A DNA stretch of 64,000 nucleotides from Paenibacillus silvae (GTDB lineage Bacteria > Bacillota > Bacilli > Paenibacillales > Paenibacillaceae), in assembly GCF_014639235.1 (NCBI RefSeq), contig NZ_BMFU01000002.1, forward strand, positions 824,361 through 888,360, written 5' to 3'. Below the pieces are notes generated by a model. The model was not told the DNA's origin. It ran no database searches and saw only the letters and a program-made list of their open reading frames with translations. A program made the translations under genes and the position numbers. Below, piece after piece: positions 36,065-44,731 of the stretch. The first letter of the stretch is position 1; every line of letters begins with the position of its first letter.

Positions 36065-36188
36065 ACGGCTTCCCTCACATCATCAAAATTATTGATAACA
36101 CCCATCATCTATTATAGCTAACTATGATACCTTTTCCCATGGTAAAGTGAATGAAATGGAATTCCAACATACATTTGGGGGTTATACG

Positions 36189-37058
36189 ATGTTAACCGAA
36201 CAACAGATTAAAGGTATTTATATCCCTGTCATCACGCCTTTTACCGAGGATCGCGAACTCGATCTTCCTTCATTTCAAAACTACATCAAAGTTATGGCAA
36301 ACAGCGGTATCCATGGCTTGGTAATCAACGGCACAACTGGAGAATCACCTACCGTTACATGGGACGAGGTAGAGCAACTGGTGAAGGCCGCGAAGGAAAC
36401 ACTGAGCAGCATCAACTCGTCCGTACCCATAATGGTTGGAACTGGCACCAATGATACCGCTTCAACGGTGGCGAGAACAAAGAAAGCTGCAGCACTCGGC
36501 GCTGACGCAGTTCTTGTCGTTACTCCATACTATAACAGACCAACGGAAGAGGGCATTTACGAGCATTTCCGCATGGCAGCCAGCGTGGGCATCCCCGTGA
36601 TGGTATATGAAATCCCGGCCCGTACAGGGGTTAGAGTTTCCATCGAGATGATGAAAAAAATTATGAACATCGATGGCGTTATTGGCCTTAAAGATAGCAC
36701 AAATAACCTCGACCTCATGACAGAACTGGTACGTTGCGGCTCAAAGCCCATTTTGTGTGGAGATGATACCTTCTTCTACGATATGTTAACGAAAGGTGCA
36801 GCCGGCGGCATGATGGCATCGGCCAGCATCAACCCTGAGCGTTTTCTGGAGGTATATAACCGCTTTGCAGCAGGTGAAAAGGAAGAAGCCTACCGTCTCT
36901 ATGTTCAGTTGCTTCCGTTCATTAAACATCTCTTCGAGGAGCCTGCGCCAGCCATGCTGAAGCACCTGCTTGCCAAACAGGGCATTATCGCCTCTGCTCA
37001 GCTGCGTCTGCCTTTGATGCCCGCATCGGAACAGCTGAAAGCAAAGATTGCACTGTAA
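36189..37058 (+). CDS. DapA-family lyase (4-hydroxy-tetrahydrodipicolinate synthase-like)
   Basis: 289-residue TIM barrel of the class I aldolase DHDPS/NAL family. Residues match DHDPS: T49/T50 in NGTTGESPT, Y140 with R145 in VYEIPARTG, and Schiff-base K168 in GLKDSTNN. The retained Arg speaks for true dihydrodipicolinate synthase chemistry (pyruvate plus aspartate semialdehyde). The lone position with a divergent LysR suggests an accessory paralogue, perhaps for another aldehyde. The ATG at 36189 follows GGGGG; a longer in-frame start lacks a site. Confidence 0.88.
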   Translation: MLTEQQIKGIYIPVITPFTEDRELDLPSFQNYIKVMANSGIHGLVINGTTGESPTVTWDEVEQLVKAAKETLSSINSSVPIMVGTGTNDTASTVARTKKAAALGADAVLVVTPYYNRPTEEGIYEHFRMAASVGIPVMVYEIPARTGVRVSIEMMKKIMNIDGVIGLKDSTNNLDLMTELVRCGSKPILCGDDTFFYDMLTKGAAGGMMASASINPERFLEVYNRFAAGEKEEAYRLYVQLLPFIKHLFEEPAPAMLKHLLAKQGIIASAQLRLPLMPASEQLKAKIAL

Positions 37059-37113
37059 TCCACACGGTCACGCCTATACCATTCGGCAACTTCTATAGAT
37101 TCAGACACAAAAT

Positions 37114-37137
37114 AAGCCACAGCTTCTGCCGTGGCTT
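37114..37137. terminator. Bidirectional terminator between dapA-like and TetR genes
   Basis: AAGCCAC and GTGGCTT form a 7-bp stem with a 10-base loop, A-rich on the left and TTATTTATTT on the right. It separates two convergent genes. Confidence 0.75.
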
Positions 37138-37141
37138 TTAT

Positions 37142-37708
37142 TTATTTCGCAACAAAACCATGATACAACGTATCGACTACAAGAGCAGGCGCTGCGTTTC
37201 TGGCGATATTCCCGCTGATCACTTGCTGCCAAGTCAGAAAGAGCACAGAATAGAGCACTTCAACAATCCACGTTTTATCCATATCCGAACGGAAAAAACC
37301 TTTCTCCTGAAGCACGCCGATAGCATGCAGCACCGGTTCTCTCAGCTTCAAATATGCCTCTTCAATATCAGCGTTAGAGTTAACGGTTGCATCATGCGCC
37401 AGAAAATATATTTTATCACCAAGAGGAATCAATGCTTCAATCAGCTCGGGGATGTATTGGTCAGCCCGATCCTCGTCCAGTTGGACATACTGCAGCGTTT
37501 CGTTAACAACCTCTATCGCTCTCATCGCGAGATGAATCATGAGCTGCTCACGGCTCTCGACATATCTATGTAATGTTGCAATGCCGATGCTCGCCGCTTC
37601 AGCTATGTCGTTCATGGACGCATTCGGCTTTACAATGAGCAGCTTGGTTGCTTCATCCAATATGGTAAACATCCGGTTTTGCTTGAATGTTAACTTCTCT
37701 TTTTTCAT
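37142..37708 (-). CDS. TetR-family transcriptional regulator
   Basis: 188 residues. Helix-turn-helix near the N-terminus: ASMNDIAEAASIGIATLHRYVESREQ in two parts (ASMNDIAEAASIG and IATLHRYVESREQLM). The C-terminal domain is helical with no recognised ligand site. ATG at 37708 chosen over a GTG four codons upstream. It stands alone, convergent with the dapA-like gene and upstream of the ABC-F terminator; target unknown. Confidence 0.88.
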   Translation of the reverse strand: MKKEKLTFKQNRMFTILDEATKLLIVKPNASMNDIAEAASIGIATLHRYVESREQLMIHLAMRAIEVVNETLQYVQLDEDRADQYIPELIEALIPLGDKIYFLAHDATVNSNADIEEAYLKLREPVLHAIGVLQEKGFFRSDMDKTWIVEVLYSVLFLTWQQVISGNIARNAAPALVVDTLYHGFVAK

Positions 37709-37815
37709 CGCGAACGGCACCTCTGTTCAAGTGTTTTACATATCATTTAACATAACATACTTTTCCACAAAACCAATCACGAACTGCAATTTGTCTCTTC
37801 CATATTTGATTTAAA

Positions 37816-37842
37816 AGGAAAAAGCCGCCCGCAGGCGGCTCC
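37816..37842 (-). terminator. Intrinsic terminator of ABC-F gene
   Basis: AGCCGCC-CGCA-GGCGGCT, a perfect 7-bp stem with a 4-base loop; on the minus strand it is followed by TTTTTCC. Confidence 0.8.
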
Positions 37843-37873
37843 TTAAAATTGAAGATTCCCATCTCGTGCTTTT

Positions 37874-39352
37874 TTACAGTTCGATCACTTTGGTCGCTAT
37901 ATTTGCGCAGAACTCGCTGTCGTGCTCGACAAATAGCAGTGTTGGTGCGTATTCCAGCAACAATTCCTCGATTTGCATACGTGAAATGACGTCGATATAA
38001 TTCAGCGGTTCATCCCAAATGTACAAATGAGCCTGCTCACTCAAGCTTTTGGCCAAAAGTACTTTCTTTTTTTGTCCAGCACTGAAGGTCGAGATATCCT
38101 TCTCCAATTGCAGTCTCGATAAGTCCAGCTTACTCAAAATTGCTCTGAACAGACTCTCATCGATCCCCTGGCTGGCAGCATAGTCAGACAATTGGCCGCC
38201 GAGATTGGATGTGTCCTGTGACACATACGAAATTTTAAGCTGCTGGTCCTTGCGAGCGACTCCTGTATGTGGAATATCCTCATCACAGATTAATTTGAGC
38301 AGACTTGATTTGCCTGACCCATTTGCACCGCAAAGGGCAATTCGATCGCCTTTTTCGACTCTGAAATTCACATCCTTGCATACAACATTGGAGCCGTAAA
38401 AAATCGAGACATGATCGCACTCGACCAGCTCATTTTTGTGGTAAGGCAGCGGGTGAATTTGTAAACGATCGGCGGTTTCAATATTTTTAAGGAGCCTGGA
38501 TTTCTCCTGAATGGCGGACTGCTGCCTCTGCTCAATATTTTTGGAACGCTTCATCATCTTGGCAGCCTTGTGACCAATGTAGCCTTTGTCCACCTTGGAC
38601 CCGGAATTTCGGGTTCCATTTTTGCTTTTCTCAACCTCATCTGACCATTTCCCGGTCCGTTTGGCCGAGTCCGACAGACGCTTGATATCCTTGATCAGCT
38701 TTTCATTGCTTGCGAGCTCATACTGATCCTGCCTTCTTTTGTTTTCCCACCAAGCCGAGAAATTGCCTTTCTGAATCTCAATGTTTGTCTTGTTGATGGA
38801 CAGGATGTGATCTACGCAGTGATCCAGAAAGGAGCGATCGTGAGATACCAGTATAAATCCACTTTTGCTGCGGAGATACTCACCGACCAGCTTTCTCGCA
38901 TGCAAATCCAGATGGTTGGTGGGCTCATCAATGAGCAAAAACCGGTTATCCTTCAGGAACAACGCAGCCAGCATCACCTTGGTTTGTTCTCCATTCGATA
39001 GCGAATCGAAAGAGCGGTAAAGCACATCATCAGACAGCTGGAGCAGACTCAGCTCCCTTATCAGTTGCCATTGAACAACATCGGGAACAATCTCGGCCAC
39101 GATATCCATTGTCATGGCTCCCTTGTCATCCACATGGAACGGAAAATATTCAAAGCTGACATTGGCGGAAATATGGCCGCTGTATTCATATTTTCCCAGC
39201 AGCAAATTCAGAAATGTCGTTTTTCCTCGACCGTTCCTTCCGGTAAACCCTAATTTCCAATCCGAGTCAAGCTGGAAACTTACATGTTCAAATATATTAT
39301 CGTAACTGCCTTCATAAGCAAAGGTCAGGTTGGTAACGCTGATTATAGACAT
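37874..39352 (-). CDS. ABC-F ribosomal protection protein, Lsa-like
   Basis: 492 residues, two ATPase domains and no membrane helices. Domain 1: Walker A TGRNGRGKTT (residues 37-46), signature SLSNGEQTKVMLA, Walker B LLIDEPTNHLD. A long charged linker (ARE-type interdomain arm) spans about residues 190-310. Domain 2: CGANGSGKSS, FSAGQKKKVLLA and LYIWDEPLNYID. Length, opening ISVTNLTFAYEG and the LGFTGRNGRGKTT motif resemble Lsa/Vga-type proteins that displace lincosamides, streptogramins A and pleuromutilins from the ribosome. The ATG at 39352 follows AAGGATG. A 38-codon ORF in the leader hints at antibiotic-induced expression. Drug spectrum is inference. Confidence 0.88.
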   Translation of the reverse strand: MSIISVTNLTFAYEGSYDNIFEHVSFQLDSDWKLGFTGRNGRGKTTFLNLLLGKYEYSGHISANVSFEYFPFHVDDKGAMTMDIVAEIVPDVVQWQLIRELSLLQLSDDVLYRSFDSLSNGEQTKVMLAALFLKDNRFLLIDEPTNHLDLHARKLVGEYLRSKSGFILVSHDRSFLDHCVDHILSINKTNIEIQKGNFSAWWENKRRQDQYELASNEKLIKDIKRLSDSAKRTGKWSDEVEKSKNGTRNSGSKVDKGYIGHKAAKMMKRSKNIEQRQQSAIQEKSRLLKNIETADRLQIHPLPYHKNELVECDHVSIFYGSNVVCKDVNFRVEKGDRIALCGANGSGKSSLLKLICDEDIPHTGVARKDQQLKISYVSQDTSNLGGQLSDYAASQGIDESLFRAILSKLDLSRLQLEKDISTFSAGQKKKVLLAKSLSEQAHLYIWDEPLNYIDVISRMQIEELLLEYAPTLLFVEHDSEFCANIATKVIEL

Positions 39353-39459
39353 AGAGATCATCCTTTTTATGTGAAATATAAAAGTTAGTCGGGCAGTATA
39401 ACCTGACATGGCTTGCATCACTTTCATATTTGAACATAATCAGGACAACGCAAAAAGCC

Positions 39460-39576
39460 TCATTTAGAAGTGTTTGTTGTGTCCGGATTCTGTTTGCTTA
39501 TGTTGTGAACCATGCCATGATTGGTGTTCAGTGACAGGTTCACAACAACATCCACAACCTCTAGTTCAGTCAACAC
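39460..39576 (-). CDS. Putative 38-aa leader peptide upstream of ABC-F gene
   Basis: An open frame from a GTG at 39576, with AAAGGGG eight bases before it, to a TGA at 39460; it ends 107 bases before the ABC-F start. The peptide reads VLTELEVVDVVVNLSLNT... and is not like a membrane or secreted protein. Its second half overlaps a perfect 10-bp stem GTTGTGAACC / GGTTCACAAC, so translation would decide which RNA structure forms. Small ORFs like this precede many antibiotic-resistance ABC-F genes as sensors of stalled ribosomes. Not proven to be translated. Confidence 0.5.
   Translation of the reverse strand: MLTELEVVDVVVNLSLNTNHGMVHNISKQNPDTTNTSK
39502..39546 (-). promoter_or_regulatory. Leader RNA hairpin upstream of ABC-F gene
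   Basis: GTTGTGAACC (39502-39511) pairs exactly with GGTTCACAAC (39537-39546) around a 25-base loop, inside the putative leader ORF. A second pairing, GGACACAAC with GTTGTCC further downstream, spans the leader stop codon. No U-run follows directly, so translational rather than transcriptional attenuation is the better guess. Confidence 0.55.
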
Positions 39577-39755
39577 TTTTCCCACCCCTTTCTTCAAGCA
39601 CACATGGAATATCAAAAACTTAACATGAATGACAATAACGGGTCAACATAAGCTAAACGGCTTCCTGCGTAGCTCATTGACGTCCTGTCAAATATTCATA
39701 CTCATCTTAAAGCAAAATTTGAAAGCCTATGAACAAGTCTACTAAGCCAACGCGG

Positions 39756-40361
39756 CTAATCTACTTTAGCACCATAAGAGCGTGCAAGAAGAACCGCCTG
39801 TTCGCGATCCATGCGTACCCCTTTCCAATCCAGAGATTTCAGATCTATTCCATCCAGAATAGCACCACGCAGATCAGCACCCTTCAGCTTCACCTTGCTC
39901 ATGGACACTCTTGTGAGATCACAATCACGCAGATCGGCTTTGGTCAGATCACTCTCGCTCAGATCAGCTTCAAAGAAACGTATGCCACGCAAATCCTGCT
40001 TCCCAAGCCGGGTATGTCTCAGATTCGTATAAGACCAGTCGCCTTTCGTTAGGGTAATGCCGTCCATCTGCGCACCGGAGAAGTCCGATCCGGTCATTTT
40101 ACAAGCCATAAATTTGGAAGCAAACAGGTTTGCACCGCCAAACATACAATTCTCAAATGCAGACTCCGTATGCAATGATCCATTCATAGACGCACCCTTA
40201 AAATCACATTCGATAAAACGGCAATTGCTCGTTTCGACCTCTTCCATCGAAGCATTCATGAACGTACATCGTTTAAACACGCAGTTAATCAGCTCGCCAT
40301 ATCGCAGATCACGTCCTTCAAAATGCACTGCTTCATACTCCTGATCCTTGTATTGATACAT
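39756..40361 (-). CDS. Pentapeptide-repeat protein, Qnr/MfpA-like
   Basis: 201 residues, nearly all pentapeptide repeats of the form A(D/N)(L/F)XX: for example SDFSGAQMDG, EADLSESDLTKADLRDCDL and KGADLRGAILDGIDL. Length and regularity fit Qnr-type DNA mimics that shield gyrase from quinolones, but no Qnr-specific loops can be judged by eye. The ATG at 40361 follows GGGGTG. It sits beside a ribosomal protection gene, together suggesting an intrinsic resistance cluster; a different role is possible. Confidence 0.82.
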   Translation of the reverse strand: MYQYKDQEYEAVHFEGRDLRYGELINCVFKRCTFMNASMEEVETSNCRFIECDFKGASMNGSLHTESAFENCMFGGANLFASKFMACKMTGSDFSGAQMDGITLTKGDWSYTNLRHTRLGKQDLRGIRFFEADLSESDLTKADLRDCDLTRVSMSKVKLKGADLRGAILDGIDLKSLDWKGVRMDREQAVLLARSYGAKVD

Positions 40362-40474
40362 TTTCACACCCCGTTTGATATCGTGTTGAAGTTCCATGCA
40401 GCCTGCTTTAAAGTCACATGCCTTTCATGGATCACTTCAACTACTATACCATATGGATGTCAAGTGCATTACGT

Positions 40475-41110
40475 TTACACAAGCACTTTTGACATTCGGT
40501 ACATCGATACGGCTGGTTTGTTGATTTCTCCAACCTTCTGGTATCCAAGACGTTCATACAGCTTGATTGCACCAGCGTTTTCCTTTTTGACGGTTAATGA
40601 AGATTTCGCAAAACCTTGCAGCTTCGCCTGCTTCTCCGCATGCCGGATTAACTCCGTGCCTACCCCAAGTCCCCTGCTCTCTGGCAGGGTAGCAATTGTA
40701 CCGATATGATACTCGTCTTGCTCCCCTTCTTTCAATGTAACCATGGTATAGAACTCTTTGAAGTGACGCAGGTTGTAAGCAATCAGCTCCCATTTGTGCA
40801 GATCAAACAGCTGAGAGAACGTAGGCATCGCCAGCTTGTTCATTAGAGTTGTCGGATAACACATAATCATGCCCAGTGTTGTGCCGTCCCGCACAGCTTC
40901 ATATGCATGCTCGTGACTGAAGCGATTATTCCGAGCCTTCCACAGCTTCTGAAATGTTCTATTAATGACAGCAGGCTCTCTTGATCCGGCCAAGGAAAAT
41001 TTCATATAATCAAGAGCCATTTCAGTTAATTTACCTCCAACTTCTGACTCTGGGCTTGCTTTCAAAATGGCGGTTTGCGGGTTTGCTTTTACAATATTGG
41101 TTTTGCTCAT
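40475..41110 (-). CDS. GNAT N-acetyltransferase
   Basis: 211 residues. The acetyl-CoA motif lies near residue 150: IGTIATLPESRGLGVGTELI, followed by SSLTVKKENAGAIKLYERLG and QKVGEINKP, the usual GNAT C-terminus. The first 60 residues are family-specific. The ATG at 41110 follows AGGAG; a GTG nine bases upstream is in frame. Substrate unknown; could act on an antibiotic or a small amine. Confidence 0.85.
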   Translation of the reverse strand: MSKTNIVKANPQTAILKASPESEVGGKLTEMALDYMKFSLAGSREPAVINRTFQKLWKARNNRFSHEHAYEAVRDGTTLGMIMCYPTTLMNKLAMPTFSQLFDLHKWELIAYNLRHFKEFYTMVTLKEGEQDEYHIGTIATLPESRGLGVGTELIRHAEKQAKLQGFAKSSLTVKKENAGAIKLYERLGYQKVGEINKPAVSMYRMSKVLV

Positions 41111-41150
41111 AGCTCTCACTCCTGTAATCTTCTCTTGGTATGGGTGTCTG

Positions 41151-41510
41151 TTATTTAGTTGACGCCAAGTCAGGCGTAATGCCTTCCACGATGACGTTTA
41201 CCGCCTGGATCGATAAGCCTGTAAAATGTTCAACCTGCTCGATAACCTTATGCTGCAATTCTCTGCAAACTTCATGTACCTTGCTGCCGTAACGCATAAC
41301 CACTCTGACATTAATCTCTACACGGTCGTCTACTCTTCGAATGGCGATTCCATTCTGAAGGCTGCGACCACTCCATATTTTGCTGATGCTTTCAACCAAT
41401 CCGGCAGACATCGAAGAAATCTCACGGGTAGCACTGGTTATTTTGCCGACCATTTTGGAGATAACCTCATCCGATATCTGGATATGACCTAATGTTTGTT
41501 GTATCAGCAT
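41151..41510 (-). CDS. Asp23/Gls24 family envelope stress protein
   Basis: 119 residues. Opening GHIQISDEVISKMVGKITS and the pattern DDRVEINVRVVMRYGSKVHE are diagnostic of Gls24/Asp23. The C-terminus has EQVEHFTGLSIQAVNVIVEG, also typical. Members associate with the membrane and respond to alkaline or envelope stress. The ATG at 41510 follows GGAGGCG; a TTG 15 bases upstream overlaps that site. No partner amaP-like gene is next to it. Confidence 0.9.
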   Translation of the reverse strand: MLIQQTLGHIQISDEVISKMVGKITSATREISSMSAGLVESISKIWSGRSLQNGIAIRRVDDRVEINVRVVMRYGSKVHEVCRELQHKVIEQVEHFTGLSIQAVNVIVEGITPDLASTK

Positions 41511-41606
41511 GTGAATCGCCTCCAATTTTTTTTGATAGATAAAACTATCATTTAATTAAAATATATATCATCCAAGAACGAATTACAACTTTTTCTGTAA
41601 AAAGAA

Positions 41607-41632
41607 AAAAAACCGCTGTAATTGCGGTTTTT
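41607..41632 (-). terminator. Intrinsic terminator of peptide operon
   Basis: AAAACCGC and GCGGTTTT form an 8-bp stem with a 7-base loop, followed on the minus strand by TTTTTTCTTTT. It lies about 70 bases past the S9 peptidase stop. Confidence 0.8.
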
Positions 41633-41702
41633 GGTGTTCAATCTATGTTAGAAAATATATAGCCGGAGATTAATCCCACAAATTCATTCATGATCTGATG
41701 TG

Positions 41703-43745
41703 CTACAAATATGCTTTAAACCAGGCCTTCACCTGTTCAAAGCTGTCCATACGCAGCGAGGGTTTGCCGCTTTTGAGCAAGGAATGGTTGGAGTCTGGAT
41801 AACGAATCAGTTTTGTTATTTTGCCATAACGCTTCAGTGTTGTATACAGCTCTTCAGCCTGAGCAATCGGCGTTCGATAATCCTGCTCACCATGCATAAT
41901 TAACAACGGTGTTTCGATCTGATGTGCATGAGCCAGCGGAGAGCGAGACCACAGATAGGCTGCATGCTCTGCCGGATTGCCCCCGATTACACCTTCGACA
42001 TAGGAAATGCCGATATCACTTGTTCCGTACATGGACAGCCAGTTGGAGATACAGCGCTGTGTAACAGCTGCCTTGAAGCGATGGGAATGAGCGATAATCC
42101 AGTTCGTCATGACGCCTCCATAACTGCCACCTGCCACACCCAAACGTAATTCATCAAGCTCATTATATGATGCAAGCGCATAATCCACGGCCTCCATCAA
42201 GTCCCGATAATCTCCACCAGCAAAGTCTCCACGGCATGCCCGGGCAAAATCCTGCCCGTATCCTATGCTTCCACGCGGGTTGACCCATAAAACGGCATAT
42301 CCTTCTGCAAGCAGAGTCTGCATCTCATGGCTGTACGTTCCGGTATACATCGCGTGCGGACCTCCATGAATCTGTAGAATCAAAGGAAGCTTGCTCCCGG
42401 ATCGTGAATCGGGTATAGCCAGCCACCCTTGAATCAGCCAACCGTCCGAGGATGAGAACTCAATTCTTTGAGGTACGTTAACCTGCCGTTTAGCCATAAA
42501 TTCATCATTTCGGCGGGTGAGTCTGAACATTTGTCCTTTTTCGAGCTCTACGATGTATAACTCACTCGGGTGTGAATCCGTCAACGCCGCGATCACCAGT
42601 GTTTTCTCATCAGCAGATACCGTATATTGATATACATCCTTCTCACCTGCCGGAGTGACTGCTTCGCAGCGTCCGTCTGTATGCACTCGATATACATCCA
42701 CATTGCCGTGATGCGTGCCCAGAACATATACACCCTGCTGCGGAAAAGATTGACTGATTCCCGGTGAAGGTGAAGCACTGGCCGATTTCATATCACTTAA
42801 AGCAGCATTGCCGATATGCATGTCCAATTCAGGTGCCATTAGCCTGGGTACCCCCCGTTGTACGGGAACGGTAAACAGTTGATTGTGACTTCCGCTTCCG
42901 TATTGACGGTCACTGGCAATAAGAATGAGCTGACTGCCATCCGGTGTAAACGAAAACTGGCTGATCTGAAGACTGGAATCTGTGACCTGGTATGGCTCTG
43001 CCTCCTTCCGTTCATTCATGGAGACAATATATACGTCCGAGTGGTACAGCAGATCCGGGTCCACATGCTCTTCTTGCGTTTGTTTGGAAATAAATGCGAG
43101 CTTCAGACTATCGGGAGACCATATCGGCATACTGACGCTCCAGCAGCCAGAGGTGATCTGTGTGATTTGCCCGCTGGCAATCTCGTAAACAAATAAATGG
43201 GTGTACTGACCATCCCACCAGCCCGATCCTTCAGCCTTTGGTGTCGTACGTTCATAGACCTTACCACGTAACACAGACGTCGGTGCAGCAGATAATGCAG
43301 CATTGGAGCTGTTCACCGCTTCATCGTCTTTGGATTGGGCTCTATGCCCAGCTGCATCGGATTGAATTTTACTGGTAAACGCAATATAACTCCCGTCGGG
43401 AGACCAGATGTAACTTATGATTTTACGTTCAGGAGATATGAGCATTACCGCTTCCGCCTCTCCTGTTGGAAGACACCACAGCCCCTTACCCGCCTCAGTC
43501 GAACGCAGGAAAGTCAGCGCGCCTCCATCTGGTGACCAGGCAGGGGACGAGTCTTTCGTGCCATCGGTCAAAGCTACATCTTCCGTTCCGTCCAGGGAAA
43601 TTCCACGAATCTGCGTGTTATATTCATTCTTTACCTGATCAATCGTCTGTTCAACGTATGCAACCTGCCCGTTTATACTGATCACAGGCTGACTGATCCA
43701 GCGGTACTGATTCAGATCCTCCGGCATAATCTGGCTTTTTTTCAT
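41703..43745 (-). CDS. S9 family serine peptidase (prolyl oligopeptidase / acylaminoacyl-peptidase type)
   Basis: 680 residues. The N-terminal 400 residues form a WD-like beta-propeller with repeated TolB-type motifs (SPAWSPDGGALTFLRS, WSPDGSYIAF, WSPDSLKLAFI). The C-terminal alpha/beta-hydrolase holds the triad: Ser541 in AGGSYGGVMTN, Asp622 in GEQDYRTP, His654 in DSNHSLL. No signal peptide, so it acts in the cytosol on imported short peptides. Start ATG at 43745 after AAGGGAG. Last gene of the peptide uptake operon, which supports this role. Confidence 0.93.
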   Translation of the reverse strand: MKKSQIMPEDLNQYRWISQPVISINGQVAYVEQTIDQVKNEYNTQIRGISLDGTEDVALTDGTKDSSPAWSPDGGALTFLRSTEAGKGLWCLPTGEAEAVMLISPERKIISYIWSPDGSYIAFTSKIQSDAAGHRAQSKDDEAVNSSNAALSAAPTSVLRGKVYERTTPKAEGSGWWDGQYTHLFVYEIASGQITQITSGCWSVSMPIWSPDSLKLAFISKQTQEEHVDPDLLYHSDVYIVSMNERKEAEPYQVTDSSLQISQFSFTPDGSQLILIASDRQYGSGSHNQLFTVPVQRGVPRLMAPELDMHIGNAALSDMKSASASPSPGISQSFPQQGVYVLGTHHGNVDVYRVHTDGRCEAVTPAGEKDVYQYTVSADEKTLVIAALTDSHPSELYIVELEKGQMFRLTRRNDEFMAKRQVNVPQRIEFSSSDGWLIQGWLAIPDSRSGSKLPLILQIHGGPHAMYTGTYSHEMQTLLAEGYAVLWVNPRGSIGYGQDFARACRGDFAGGDYRDLMEAVDYALASYNELDELRLGVAGGSYGGVMTNWIIAHSHRFKAAVTQRCISNWLSMYGTSDIGISYVEGVIGGNPAEHAAYLWSRSPLAHAHQIETPLLIMHGEQDYRTPIAQAEELYTTLKRYGKITKLIRYPDSNHSLLKSGKPSLRMDSFEQVKAWFKAYL

Positions 43746-43765
43746 CACTCTGTCTCCCTTCCGTT

Positions 43766-44716
43766 TTATTTATGAGCAGACTCTGTTCGAGGATCAAGCA
43801 CATCCCGCAGCCAATCACCGAGGAAAATAACGCCCAGCACGGTAAACGTAATCGCCAGTCCCGGAAAAGTCGCAACCCACCAGCTTGTGGCTACATACTG
43901 CCGCCCATCGCTTAACATGCCTCCCCAGGATACATCCGGCGGTTTGATTCCCAGTCCGAGAAAGCTGAGCGAAGCTTCCATAATAATGGTTGTGCCCACA
44001 TTCATACCACAGATGACGATAAAGGATGATAATACGTTAGGCAAAATATGCTTTAATATGAGCCGTCCATTTTTGGCACCAATCGATCTCGCAGCGAATA
44101 CGAAATCTCGCTCTTTGATACTGAGCACCTCACTTCGGACTACACGGGTGAAGGGAACCCAGTTCGTCACACCGATCACCAGGATTAATGTTGTCATTCC
44201 GGGGCCTGCAATTGCCATCACAACAAGCATGAACAGAATCGTCGGGATCGCCATAAACGCATCGCCTACCCGCATAATTATGGCATCCAGCCATTTTCCA
44301 TAGAATCCTGAAATCAAGCCCAGAATCGCTCCAATTATGCCGGAGACAATCACTGCTCCCATTCCTACAATGAGCGATACACGTGCACCATACACGATAC
44401 GGCTCCACATGTCTCTGCCCAGATTGTCGGTTCCCAGCCAGTATTCGGCTGTCCCGCCTTCTAGCCATGCAGGTGGTTTGAGCCGGTTGAGCGGACTGAC
44501 TGCTGCCGGATCATGACTTGTAAGCAGAGGTGCGGCAATAGCAATCACAACAACCACCATTACCAGCACAGCACCGAATAATCCGGTCTTGCTAACCAGC
44601 AGCTGCTGCCAGATGGAACGAAAGCCAACAAATACACGTTTATGATTAGAATCATCGTTACTATGGTTGTTGCCCGGTTCTGCGCCCTGAATGGACATTT
44701 CATTGCTGTCTCTCAT
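43766..44716 (-). CDS. Peptide ABC transporter permease, DppC/OppC type
   Basis: 316 residues. A hydrophilic N-terminus of about 45 residues precedes the first helix (GLFGAVLVMVVVVIAIAAPL), then the OppC landmark YWLGTDNLGRDMWSRIVYGA. Five more helices follow, with the EAA loop AARSIGAKNGRLILKHILPN. The ATG at 44716 with AGGAGG is chosen over a GTG nine bases upstream. Pairs with the DppB-type gene 15 bases before it. Imports di- or oligopeptides. Confidence 0.92.
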   Translation of the reverse strand: MRDSNEMSIQGAEPGNNHSNDDSNHKRVFVGFRSIWQQLLVSKTGLFGAVLVMVVVVIAIAAPLLTSHDPAAVSPLNRLKPPAWLEGGTAEYWLGTDNLGRDMWSRIVYGARVSLIVGMGAVIVSGIIGAILGLISGFYGKWLDAIIMRVGDAFMAIPTILFMLVVMAIAGPGMTTLILVIGVTNWVPFTRVVRSEVLSIKERDFVFAARSIGAKNGRLILKHILPNVLSSFIVICGMNVGTTIIMEASLSFLGLGIKPPDVSWGGMLSDGRQYVATSWWVATFPGLAITFTVLGVIFLGDWLRDVLDPRTESAHK

Positions 44717-44731
44717 GGATCGCACCTCCTT

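Noticed and set aside
36189..37058. Naming the DapA-family gene as the housekeeping dapA
   Set aside because: Active-site residues fit, but housekeeping dapA in Bacillales usually lies with asd/dapG; here it is alone with a divergent LysR, so no symbol is given.
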